Shown here one piece after another: positions 53,036 through 59,715 of a stretch of 59,715 nucleotides of DNA. The position numbers were made by a program, and so were the translations under genes. The stretch's first letter is position 1. Each line of letters starts with the position of its first letter. Source of the stretch: Sphaerotilus sp. (lineage in GTDB: Bacteria > Pseudomonadota > Gammaproteobacteria > Burkholderiales > Burkholderiaceae_C); the NCBI GenBank assembly GCA_013299055.1, contig JAAFKB010000009.1:1-59715 (forward strand). The letters run 5' to 3'. The notes beneath the pieces were generated by a model, which was not told the DNA's origin, ran no database searches, and saw only the letters and a list, made by a program, of their open reading frames with translations.

Positions 53036-53572
53036 TCACAACGGGGCGGCGCTGAAGCGGTAGCCGATGCCGCGCACGGTGCGGATCACGTCGCCCGCCC
53101 CCGCGTCTTCGAGGCAGCGGCGCAGGCGCTTGATGTTCTGGTCCACGGTGCGGGCGTCGACCTCGCTGCCCGCGCCCCACACGGAGTCGAGGATCTGCTG
53201 CCGCTCGATCGCGTGGTCCGGCCGCGCCATCAGGCACTGCAGCAGCTTCAGCTCCACCGGGGCCAGCTCGACCGGCGTGGCGCGGCCGTGCCGGCGCACG
53301 GTGATCAGGTGCCGCTCGGCGTCGATCTCGATCGGCCCGGCGCGCAGGCGCCGCGTCTCGTGGGTCAGCAGATCCGACACGCCATGGGACAGCTCGCTCG
53401 GTGACTCCAGGTCGATCAGCACCACATCCGGCCGCAGCTCGCTGGCCAGCCGCCGCGCCTCCTCGGCCGACGCCGCCAGCACCGGCAGGAAACCGGCGAA
53501 CCGGAAATGCGCCGCCAGCAACTCGCGCTCCACGACATCCTCGACCACCACCAGCACCGTGCGCACCGACAT
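53036..53572 (-). CDS. PhoB-like regulator with a shortened receiver domain
   Basis: The 178-residue protein has an OmpR/PhoB winged helix (about residues 80-175, VELAPVELKLLQCLMARPDH and RTVDQNIKRLRRCLEDAGAG), but its receiver is only about 70 residues. The acidic pocket (VVVEDVV) and a candidate phospho-Asp (DVVLIDLESP) are present. The receiver then stops, missing strands 4 and 5 and with them the conserved Thr and Lys needed for the phosphorylation switch. It lies between pstS2 and the divergent ars promoter, and may be a constitutive or differently gated regulator of either. Confidence 0.8.
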   Translation of the reverse strand: MSVRTVLVVVEDVVERELLAAHFRFAGFLPVLAASAEEARRLASELRPDVVLIDLESPSELSHGVSDLLTHETRRLRAGPIEIDAERHLITVRRHGRATPVELAPVELKLLQCLMARPDHAIERQQILDSVWGAGSEVDARTVDQNIKRLRRCLEDAGAGDVIRTVRGIGYRFSAAPL

Positions 53573-53634
53573 CGCCTCACCCGATCACCGACTAGGAACA
53601 GGCCGTCATGGTCGCCACGGCGTGTGACAGCGTC

Positions 53635-53664
53635 TTGACAGTCGGCAGGGGCACTTGAAATAAA
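53635..53664 (+). promoter_or_regulatory. Promoter of the arsR operon
   Basis: A perfect TTGACA -35 (53635-53640) and AATAAA -10 (53659-53664) are 18 bp apart, placing the start of transcription near 53671, inside the operator. Confidence 0.7.
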
Positions 53665-53666
53665 TC

Positions 53667-53692
53667 CATGTTTCCAACAAAATGGAATCATG
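53667..53692 (+). promoter_or_regulatory. ArsR operator
   Basis: CATGTTTCCA and TGGAATCATG form a 10-bp inverted repeat with one mismatch and a six-base spacer. The site runs from the -10 to the first ATG of arsR, so bound ArsR would block the promoter. This is the usual layout for ArsR/SmtB autoregulation. Confidence 0.7.
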
Positions 53693-54037
53693 GAAACAAT
53701 GCACGAATCCACCGCCATCACCGCGCTGGCGGCACTGGCCCAGACGATGCGATTGCGCGTCTTCCGGGCTCTGGTCGGCGTCGGCCCGAGCGGCATGACG
53801 CCCAGCGCGCTCGGGGCGCTGCTGGACGTGCCGGCGTCCACGCTGTCGTTCCACCTGAAGGAGCTGATGCACGCCAGCCTCGTCACCCAGGAGCGTGACG
53901 GCCGGCGCCTGATCTACCGCGCCGCGATGCCCCAGATGAACGCGCTGCTCGGCTATCTGACCGCGCATTGCTGCGAAGGCGCCAGCACCGTGTGCGCCAC
54001 CACGCCCGCCCTCGATTGCGGCACACCTTGCTGCTGA
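53690..54037 (+). CDS. arsR: ArsR/SmtB-family arsenic-responsive repressor
   Basis: The winged-helix repressor is about 115 residues, with ALAQTMRLRVFRAL and the recognition helix in VPASTLSFHLKELMHASLV. The classic ELCVCDL arsenite site in helix 3 is absent. Instead there is a C-terminal cysteine cluster (HCCEGASTVC and DCGTPCC) that could bind As(III), as in ArsR types with displaced sites. The first ATG (53690) lies in the operator; a Met three codons later (53699) is an alternative start. arsC follows by 23 bp. Confidence 0.88.
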   Translation: METMHESTAITALAALAQTMRLRVFRALVGVGPSGMTPSALGALLDVPASTLSFHLKELMHASLVTQERDGRRLIYRAAMPQMNALLGYLTAHCCEGASTVCATTPALDCGTPCC

Positions 54038-54060
54038 AGGCCCCCCTTGTCCGCCGCACC

Positions 54061-54570
54061 ATGACCGTCCACGTCCTGATCCTGTGCACCCACAACTCGG
54101 CCCGCAGCGTGCTGAGCGAGGGCATGCTCAACCACCTGGCCACGCAGCGCGGCCGCGATGTCCGCGCCCACAGCGCCGGCAGCGCCCCCAGCGGCCGGCT
54201 CAACCCCCACGCGCTGCAGGCGTTGGACGCGGCCGGCGTCGACGCCTCGGGCTACCGGAGCAAGTCCTGGGACGAGTTCACCGGTCCGGACGCGCCGCCC
54301 CTGTCCATCGTCATCACCGTGTGCGACGCGGCGGCGGCGGAAAGCTGCCCGGTGTTCTCCGCGGGCGACCACGGCGCCCTGCCCGTGAAGGTCCACTGGG
54401 GCTACCCGGACCCATCGAATGCCGAAGGCGGCGACGCCGGCAAGGCGCGCGCCTTCGAGCTGACCCGACAGGCGATCGGCTACCGGATGCTGCAGCTGCT
54501 GGCCCTGCCGCTGGAGACGATGGACCGTGCCGCGCTGCGGGAGGCGCTGGTCGCCATCGGGCGGAGCTGA
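54061..54570 (+). CDS. arsC: Arsenate reductase of the low-molecular-weight phosphatase fold
   Basis: The 169-residue enzyme reduces arsenate to arsenite. The P-loop ILCTHNSARSVLSEGM provides the CX5R active site (Cys near residue 9), and TVCDAAAAESCPVF carries the further redox cysteines. This P-loop form (CTHNSARS) is the usual one in proteobacterial ars operons. It needs a thiol donor, either thioredoxin or glutathione/glutaredoxin. It lies between arsR and the aquaporin gene in the same direction. Confidence 0.92.
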   Translation: MTVHVLILCTHNSARSVLSEGMLNHLATQRGRDVRAHSAGSAPSGRLNPHALQALDAAGVDASGYRSKSWDEFTGPDAPPLSIVITVCDAAAAESCPVFSAGDHGALPVKVHWGYPDPSNAEGGDAGKARAFELTRQAIGYRMLQLLALPLETMDRAALREALVAIGRS

Positions 54571-54574
54571 GCGC

Positions 54575-55249
54575 ATGGCGGACACGTCCACCCCGACGTC
54601 CCTGCCCCGCCACCTCGCCGCCGAGCTGCTCGGCACGGCGCTGCTGCTGGCCGTCGTCATCGGTTCTGGCGTCATGGCCGAGCGGCTGTCGAGCGGCAAC
54701 GTCGCCGTGGCGCTGCTGGCCAACACCGCCGCCACGGTCGGCGGCCTCTACGTGCTGATCGAGGTCTTCGGCCCCCTCAGCGGCGCGCATTTCAACCCCG
54801 CCGTCAGCGCCGTGATGGCCTGGCGGGGCACGCTGCCCGCGTCACGGCTGCTGCCCTGCATCGCGGTGCAGCTGCTGGGCGCGGTGCTGGGCGCCTGGCT
54901 GGCGCACGGGATGTTCGAGCTGCCGCTGCTGCAGTGGTCGGCCAAGGTGCGCGGCGGCACCGGGCAATGGCTGGCCGAGGTCGTGGCCACGGCCGGGCTG
55001 CTGCTGGTGATCCTGCGCGCCGGGCCGGGCAAGGCGGCGTCGCTGGTGGCGGCCTACATCGGCGCGGCGTACTGGTTCACCGCCTCGACTGCGTTCGCCA
55101 ACCCGGCCGCGGCCTTCGGGCGCATGTGGAGCGACAGCTTCGCCGGCATCGCCCCGGCCAGCGTGCCGGGCTTCGTGCTGGCGCAGTGCGCGGGCGCGGT
55201 GCTGGGCGTGGCGCTCGACCGCCTCCTCAGCGGCAGTCCACGACCTTGA
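54575..55249 (+). CDS. Aquaglyceroporin-like channel of the AqpS type in an ars operon
   Basis: The 224-residue MIP-family channel has six helices. The two NPA loops read GAHFNPAVSAVMAW and TAFANPAAAFGRMWSDSFAGI. The DSFAGI ending is typical of channels linked to arsC. In Sinorhizobium meliloti, AqpS in an ars operon lets arsenite leak out after ArsC makes it; the same role is likely here since no arsB or acr3 pump is present. It starts 5 bp after the arsC stop. Its end overlaps the convergent lipoprotein gene by 23 bp. Confidence 0.88.
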   Translation: MADTSTPTSLPRHLAAELLGTALLLAVVIGSGVMAERLSSGNVAVALLANTAATVGGLYVLIEVFGPLSGAHFNPAVSAVMAWRGTLPASRLLPCIAVQLLGAVLGAWLAHGMFELPLLQWSAKVRGGTGQWLAEVVATAGLLLVILRAGPGKAASLVAAYIGAAYWFTASTAFANPAAAFGRMWSDSFAGIAPASVPGFVLAQCAGAVLGVALDRLLSGSPRP

Positions 55250-56396
55250 ACTCGACGCGGCGGTCCACGGCGTCCTTCAGGTCGTCGCTGCCAATGCCCA
55301 CCAGGTTCTCGCTCCAGCCGACCCCGGCGGTGCCCACGCGGCGCGCCAGGGCGGGATTGGCCGCTTCGAGCTGGTCGCGCACGGCCGCGGCCCGCTGCGC
55401 CGAGAGCGTCAGGTTGTAGTCCTGTGCCCCGGTGCGGCTGGAGTGGCCGACCACCTGCAGGCAGGACGTGGCCTGCCCCGCCTGCCGGGCAATCTCGCGC
55501 ACCCAGTCGGGATACGGACGGCTGATGGCGGCGTCCTCGATGTACTCGGTCTTGCCGGGCGCGAACAGCAGTTTCACGCCCATGGTGCGCGTGCCCAGGC
55601 CCAGGGTGACGATGCGGGCGAAGGCTTCGCGCGACTCCTCCTCGCGGCCCGAGCGCACCGAGGCCAGGTAGCTGCCCACCAGCGCCTGCATCGCGTCCGC
55701 GCCGGGCAGGGCCTCGGCCGAGCGGTAGAGCGTGAGCGCCCGGTCGTAGCGGCCGGCGCTGTAGGCCAGCCCCGCCTCGTCGAGCCGGGCGATCGGCACC
55801 GTGCGCTCGCGTTCGGTCAGCGGCGCGGGCGTCTCGACCGGCGCGGGCGGCCCCATGGTGAAGGGGCTTTCCCGGTAGAAGGCCACCGGCGTGCTGTCCA
55901 GCCCTGGGTCGGCGACCATGGCCACGCTGCGCGCCAGGGTGCGCCCGTCCAGCAGGCTGACCAGGCGCAGGTCGAGCTGGAGCCGGTCGGTGGCGCGCCG
56001 GCCGTCGGGCAGCGCCACCGCCGTGAGCGTGGTGTCCAGCCGCACGTCGCTCAGGCTGGCCGCGTCGGAGGTGAACGGCACCAGCGTCAGGCCACGGTGC
56101 TGGGTCTTGAGGTGCGCCACCACCAGCTCGCGCACGCGCACCGTGGTGACGGTCTGCTGGCGGCTGAGCGCATCCAGCACGGGGGCGACGTAGACCGGCG
56201 TGCTGCGACCCCACCAGCGGGCGGCGCCGCGCCCATCGGCCATGCGCCGCATGGCGTCATCGGCCGCCATGCCCACCGCCTGCGGCAGGGGCAGGTCGCC
56301 GGTGAGCGGCGGCAGCGTGGGGGTGCTGCTGCAGCCCGTCAGCGCCAGCCAGGCGAACCCGGTGCAGCACAGGAAAACACGCAGGGAGAGGGACAT
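55227..56396 (-). CDS. Outer-membrane lipoprotein with an OmpA-like peptidoglycan-binding domain
   Basis: The 389-residue exported lipoprotein has a lipobox in FAWLALTGCSS (Cys at 22). The middle region (about 50-260) contains a sequence like an exported-assembly domain and a TPR-like stretch (LDEAGLAYSAGRYDRALTLY). The C-terminal OmpA domain has VVGHSSRTGAQDYNLTLSAQ, AAAVRDQL and DDLKDAVDRRVEF, which bind peptidoglycan. It follows the membrane pseudokinase by 36 bp on the same strand. The pair suggests an envelope-sensing unit, but no partner is known. Confidence 0.8.
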   Translation of the reverse strand: MSLSLRVFLCCTGFAWLALTGCSSTPTLPPLTGDLPLPQAVGMAADDAMRRMADGRGAARWWGRSTPVYVAPVLDALSRQQTVTTVRVRELVVAHLKTQHRGLTLVPFTSDAASLSDVRLDTTLTAVALPDGRRATDRLQLDLRLVSLLDGRTLARSVAMVADPGLDSTPVAFYRESPFTMGPPAPVETPAPLTERERTVPIARLDEAGLAYSAGRYDRALTLYRSAEALPGADAMQALVGSYLASVRSGREEESREAFARIVTLGLGTRTMGVKLLFAPGKTEYIEDAAISRPYPDWVREIARQAGQATSCLQVVGHSSRTGAQDYNLTLSAQRAAAVRDQLEAANPALARRVGTAGVGWSENLVGIGSDDLKDAVDRRVEFKVVDCR

Positions 56397-56432
56397 GGGA
56401 GAGGCTCCTGGGTCAGGTCGGTGGGCACGGCG

Positions 56433-57887
56433 TCATTCGCAGGCCGGGTTGCGCTCGCGCTCGCCGTCCGCCAGCTCCAGCGAGCGACGGCGCAGCCAGT
56501 CGATGCAGGCGTCCGTGGGGGGCGGCTTGCCCGTGCGCACGACCACCGCGGCCGGTCGGGAAGCTGGGGGCGGCGCAGGGGGCACGCGGGCAGCCTTCGC
56601 CCCAGAGGACACCGCCGAGGCCGCCGGCGAAGCAGGCACCGTGCCCACCTTGGATGCGGTGGCCGTCACGGGTGTTGTCGGCGCCTGCGGTCCCGCGCCG
56701 GGTGGGTCGAACTCGACGGGAGGCCGCGTGGGCTGGACCCTGGCAGTGGTGACAGCAGGCGCGGCCACCTCGACCGGCGCGACGGCGGGCACTGCAGCGG
56801 CGGACTCCGCCTGTCCGGGCTCGTGGTTGATCCACAGCAAGGCGAAGACCGCTCCAATGGCGGCGACCAGTCCCGTCAGGGCCACCACACCCGCACGGTG
56901 GCGCCGGTCGGGCGATGGCGGCGGAGAAGGCGGTGGCACCGCCAGCGGCGGCAGCGCAACGCGGGGCTCGACCACCAGGGGGACATGGCGCTCCGACCAG
57001 CCCAGCGCCATCCGCAGCGCAGCCACGCTGCCGAGCCGGTCCGCCGGCCGCACCGCCAGCGCGCTGCGCAGCGCACGCAGGCGCAGGGGATCCTTCTCCA
57101 CCCGCTCCAGCTCCTCCCAGCAGTCGGGCACGTCGGCCTGTCGGCGCGCCACGCTGGGGGGAGCCGAGCCGGTGAGCAGCCAGTGCGCCAGCGCGGCAAT
57201 GCCATGCACGTCGGTCCAGGGGCCGATCGCCAGACCAGCGGCGCGCCCGGCCTCGGTCTGCTCCAGTGCCAGCCATGGCGACAGCGGCTGCCGGGCCGGA
57301 TCGCTGTCGGGCAGCAACAGGCACCACGCGCCGTTGTCGAGCACCTGCACCCGCTCCGGCGTGAGGCAGCCGTGGAACTCGCCCAGGCGGTGCAGCGACT
57401 CCAGCGCGCTGCAGCAGGTGTGCAGCCCTGCGTCCGCCATCGCGCGACCAGGCCAGCCAGGGCCGTCCTCGGCGACCTGGCGCAGCGAACGGCCACCGGG
57501 CGGACACAGGCTCACCCAGTGCGTGCCGTGGGCTTCGCCGCGGTCCTCGATGGACACGAGCGCACAATGGCCCAGCCGGGCGGGATCGATGGCGCGGGAC
57601 GCGCGTTGCCAGTGGTCGAGCAACCGGGACTGGCTGTCCAGCCAGTCTCGAAAATCCTCCACAGCGTCATCGAATGGCGCCACTTCGGTGCCCAAGCGGC
57701 GCACCAATCCGACCGGACAGCCCTCGCGCAGCAGCACCATGCGGCCGCTGTGGCGCTCCTCGGCGGCGTAATCGAACCCATCCAGATCTGCGCCAAGGCA
57801 GGCCGTGATGACATAAGGGCCCACACAACTGCCCGTTGGGAGCGGGGTCGGGACGGCAGGAATGGCGGAAATGGACGGCATCAGCAT
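56433..57887 (-). CDS. Membrane-anchored protein-kinase-like protein, probably a pseudokinase
   Basis: The protein is about 484 residues. A kinase-like cytoplasmic domain (about 15-300) is followed by a single membrane helix (AGVVALTGLVAAIGAVFALLW, near 330) and a long Ala/Pro-rich periplasmic tail. Catalytic residues look lost: a loose glycine loop (CLGADLDGFDY), HGCLTPERV in place of HRDxKxxN, and no DFG. The start at the Met of MLMPSIS is uncertain; an in-frame TTG lies 96 bp upstream. It is the first gene of a pair with the OmpA-like lipoprotein. Two cysteines near the C-terminus may form a disulfide. Confidence 0.7.
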   Translation of the reverse strand: MLMPSISAIPAVPTPLPTGSCVGPYVITACLGADLDGFDYAAEERHSGRMVLLREGCPVGLVRRLGTEVAPFDDAVEDFRDWLDSQSRLLDHWQRASRAIDPARLGHCALVSIEDRGEAHGTHWVSLCPPGGRSLRQVAEDGPGWPGRAMADAGLHTCCSALESLHRLGEFHGCLTPERVQVLDNGAWCLLLPDSDPARQPLSPWLALEQTEAGRAAGLAIGPWTDVHGIAALAHWLLTGSAPPSVARRQADVPDCWEELERVEKDPLRLRALRSALAVRPADRLGSVAALRMALGWSERHVPLVVEPRVALPPLAVPPPSPPPSPDRRHRAGVVALTGLVAAIGAVFALLWINHEPGQAESAAAVPAVAPVEVAAPAVTTARVQPTRPPVEFDPPGAGPQAPTTPVTATASKVGTVPASPAASAVSSGAKAARVPPAPPPASRPAAVVVRTGKPPPTDACIDWLRRRSLELADGERERNPACE

Positions 57888-57991
57888 CAGATTATGGAAA
57901 CGTTGCACAGGCCTGACCTTGCGCAACCGCTGGTTTCCTGCGTTCTCTTCAGCATAGACAAAGCTTTCCGGAGATTCCGACAATGAAATAA

Positions 57992-59200
57992 GTGATCAGC
58001 ACAACACCTGCAACACCTGCAACACCTGCAACACCTGCAACACCTGCAACATCTTCAGCACCCGCCCCGCTGGCTGCGCGAATGAACGAAGACTGCCACT
58101 GCATCAGCCTGGACACCGACGCACTGGCCCGCGCCCTCGACACCGAACTGGGCACGCCCGGCCTGGCCGCCGTGGTACGGGAACGCTGCCCGTTCGTGTT
58201 CGCCGCGCAGCCCGTCTTCGTCGCGACCCGCCATCTGCAGCGCATGGCGGCGGTGGTGCAGGCCATCGAGTCGGTGGTCGCCCTGCCCGCCTGGCGCGAG
58301 GCCGTGCTGCCTGGTGCGCCAGACACTGCCCGCGTCAGCCTGGCACCCGGCCAGCGCCTGCCGCGCGGTGTCTTCTTCGGCCACGATTTCCACCTCGACC
58401 AGGGGCAGCTCCGCCTGATCGAGGTCAACACCAATGCCGGCGGCGCCCTGCTCAACGCCGTGGCCATCGTCGACGAAGCCCCCGAGACGCAGTATCTGCA
58501 CGCCGAATTCCTGCTTTTCCAGCGCCTGTTCGAGCGCCACGGCCTGCACGCGGTCATCGCCGATCCAGACGCGCTCGACTGGCGCTCAGGTCGGCTCTGG
58601 CACGGCGACACCGCCATCGACCTCGTCTACAACCGTCTGACCGACTTCTATCTGGAGCAACCTGGCAGCGCCGCTCTGCGACAGGCGTGGATGACCCAGA
58701 CCGCTGCCATCACGCCGCACCCCCAGGCCCATGCGCTCTACGCCGACAAGCGCCATCTGGCCGTGTTCAGCGACGAGGCGGCACTGGTGCAGCTGGGGGT
58801 GCCGGAGGCAGTGCGGGCGCTGCTGCTGGCACATGTGCCGCGCACCGAGGTGGTCCTGCGCAGCCACGCCGCGCGGCTGTGGGCGGCGCGGCGCGGGCTG
58901 TTCTTCAAGCCGGCGGGGGGATACGGCAGCCGGGCGGCGTGGCGCGGCGACAAGCTCACGCGCCGCGTCTGGGAAGAGATCACCGCCCAGGACGGCGCCT
59001 ACGTCGCGCAGACCCTGGCGCCACCCGGGCAACGCCAGCTCCAGCCGGCCAGCGCCGATCATTCGATGAAATTCGACCTGCGCACCTACGCTTACGACCG
59101 GCAAGTGCAGTGGGTGGCGGCCCGGCTCTACCAAGGCCAGACCACCAACTTCCGGACTGCGGGGGGCGGATTCGCGCCGGTCTACAGCACCTGCTGCTGA
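57992..59200 (+). CDS. ATP-grasp-like protein of unknown substrate
   Basis: The protein is up to 402 residues. Motifs of an ATP-grasp ligase are visible: LRLIEVNTNAGGALLN (near 150), GLFFKPAGGYGSRAAW (near 300) and MKFDLRTYAYDRQVQWV with YQGQTTNFRTAGGGFAPV at the end. A GTG start at 57992 follows directly on ATGAAATAA, which carries the only good ribosome binding site (GGAG at 57970). A Met at 58082, after the Thr-Pro-Ala repeats, is an alternative start. It could make a peptide- or amino-acid-like conjugate; the substrate is unknown. Confidence 0.65.
   Translation: MISTTPATPATPATPATPATSSAPAPLAARMNEDCHCISLDTDALARALDTELGTPGLAAVVRERCPFVFAAQPVFVATRHLQRMAAVVQAIESVVALPAWREAVLPGAPDTARVSLAPGQRLPRGVFFGHDFHLDQGQLRLIEVNTNAGGALLNAVAIVDEAPETQYLHAEFLLFQRLFERHGLHAVIADPDALDWRSGRLWHGDTAIDLVYNRLTDFYLEQPGSAALRQAWMTQTAAITPHPQAHALYADKRHLAVFSDEAALVQLGVPEAVRALLLAHVPRTEVVLRSHAARLWAARRGLFFKPAGGYGSRAAWRGDKLTRRVWEEITAQDGAYVAQTLAPPGQRQLQPASADHSMKFDLRTYAYDRQVQWVAARLYQGQTTNFRTAGGGFAPVYSTCC
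58002..58055 (+). repeat. 9-bp tandem repeat (CAACACCTG) at the start of the ATP-grasp gene
   Basis: Five perfect copies of CAACACCTG run from 58002 to 58046, followed by a degenerate copy (CAACATCTT). In the gene's frame they encode Thr-Pro-Ala units. Copy number could vary by slippage without shifting the frame. Confidence 0.9.
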
Positions 59201-59303
59201 GGATGGCTGAGGATTTCTCCCTCTGCGACTGCCCCGAATCGGCACAATCTCCGCCCGACTTCGGTCTGGGTACCACCGAGACTCGGGGGATCACAATCAC
59301 CGC

Positions 59304-59543
59304 ATGTGCTTCCCCACACCACTCCCATGCATTGCGCCGACCCGTGCAGGTCGGGAACCCGCGCCCGCCCGCGCCTGCGGGCGTCGCTCGCGCCATACCC
59401 GGCGCTACGTGGCCACGCTGATCCACTGCGCCCGCGCGATGGACGCAGGTGCGCTGGTGCGGCTGCAGATGCATGCGCGGCAGCATGGTGACGGGAAGGC
59501 CCTGGGGCTGGATGCACTGGCAAAGGCCCTGAGCGTGGCTTGA
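59304..59543 (+). CDS. Small hypothetical protein
   Basis: This 79-residue frame is preceded by GGGGGA and has an Arg/Ala-rich N-terminus; its end is predicted to be helical (RYVATLIHCARAMDAGALVRL). I do not recognise it. It ends 10 bp before the tRNA-Ser terminator, which is on the other strand. It may be a real short gene or chance coding. Confidence 0.3.
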   Translation: MCFPTPLPCIAPTRAGREPAPARACGRRSRHTRRYVATLIHCARAMDAGALVRLQMHARQHGDGKALGLDALAKALSVA

Positions 59544-59552
59544 ACAGACAAG

Positions 59553-59583
59553 AAAAAACCCCAAGCGATCGACTGCTTGGGGT
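59553..59583 (-). terminator. Terminator of the tRNA-Ser gene
   Basis: On the minus strand ACCCCAAGC and GCTTGGGGT form a 9-bp stem followed by TTTTTT. It lies 20 bp beyond the tRNA 3' end. Confidence 0.9.
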
Positions 59584-59602
59584 CATCACTTGGGGTCAGA
59601 TC

Positions 59603-59692
<90 letters not shown>

Positions 59693-59715
59693 GGAAAGAC
59701 AGCCACTATAGCAGC

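Noticed and set aside
58002-58055. CRISPR-like repeat
   Set aside because: The unit is a contiguous 9-bp tandem repeat without spacers, in frame in a coding region; no cas genes are in the window.

Overview
This GC-rich window with dense, overlapping genes looks like a chromosome segment of a betaproteobacterium of the order Burkholderiales, probably near the Leptothrix/Sphaerotilus/Rubrivivax/Ideonella group. The grounds are gene content and order: carA/carB-greA-DUF4149 | yhbY | rlmE-ftsH-folP-glmM-pstSCAB-phoU-phoB-phoR, trxA-rho-rpmE (type B L31), thrC-mobB-moeA-moaD-moaE, a tripartite tricarboxylate transporter and a PEP-CTERM exported protein. The assignment is inference; no rRNA is present.

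Layout. 1-3658 is an accessory island: a possible transposase tail abutting a truncated hsdS, a HigBA-like toxin-antitoxin pair with its own operator, a decayed DUF1016/YhcG-like gene carrying three perfect 19-nt palindromes, and hsdM. 3718-7390 holds an MFS exporter and tctBA. 7523-12725 is an overlapping operon: HDOD/pseudokinase regulator, tatD, a spermidine-synthase-like gene and a GspE/PilB ATPase. On the + strand, 12990-16890 holds trxA, rho, rpmE and a membrane glycosyltransferase. 16875-23415 is the housekeeping phosphate operon pstSCAB-phoU-phoB-phoR behind a PHO box. 23584-29248 holds glmM, folP, ftsH (with a sigma-32-like promoter), rlmE and yhbY. 29285-36224 holds DUF4149, greA, carB and carA; a two-gene ATPase/PIN-like cassette sits between carA and carB. 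36647-37243 is the PEP-CTERM protein. 37283-42805 is qor, crcB, moaE, moaD, moeA, mobB and thrC. 42932-46305 is a kinase/SDR/B12-radical-SAM operon.

46405-55249 is the most striking region. It holds a second complete pst-pho operon (pstSCAB-phoU-phoB-phoR) behind its own PHO box, then a shortened PhoB-like regulator, and divergently an arsR-arsC-aquaporin operon with a recognisable promoter and operator. PhoU, PhoB and PhoR of the two operons look like close paralogues, but the two PstS and PstC proteins are clearly of different types, so the second operon is a mosaic. My reading is a phosphate-uptake module specialised for arsenate-laden conditions, coupled to reduction of arsenate and leakage of arsenite through the aquaporin; no arsenite pump is visible.

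The right end holds an OmpA-like lipoprotein and a membrane pseudokinase in one operon, a divergent ATP-grasp protein with a 9-bp tandem repeat at its start, and a tRNA-Ser(GGA) with terminator. The best candidates for undescribed biology are the pst2/ars module with its shortened regulator, the ATPase/PIN-like cassette inside carAB, and the three covarying palindromes beside hsdM.
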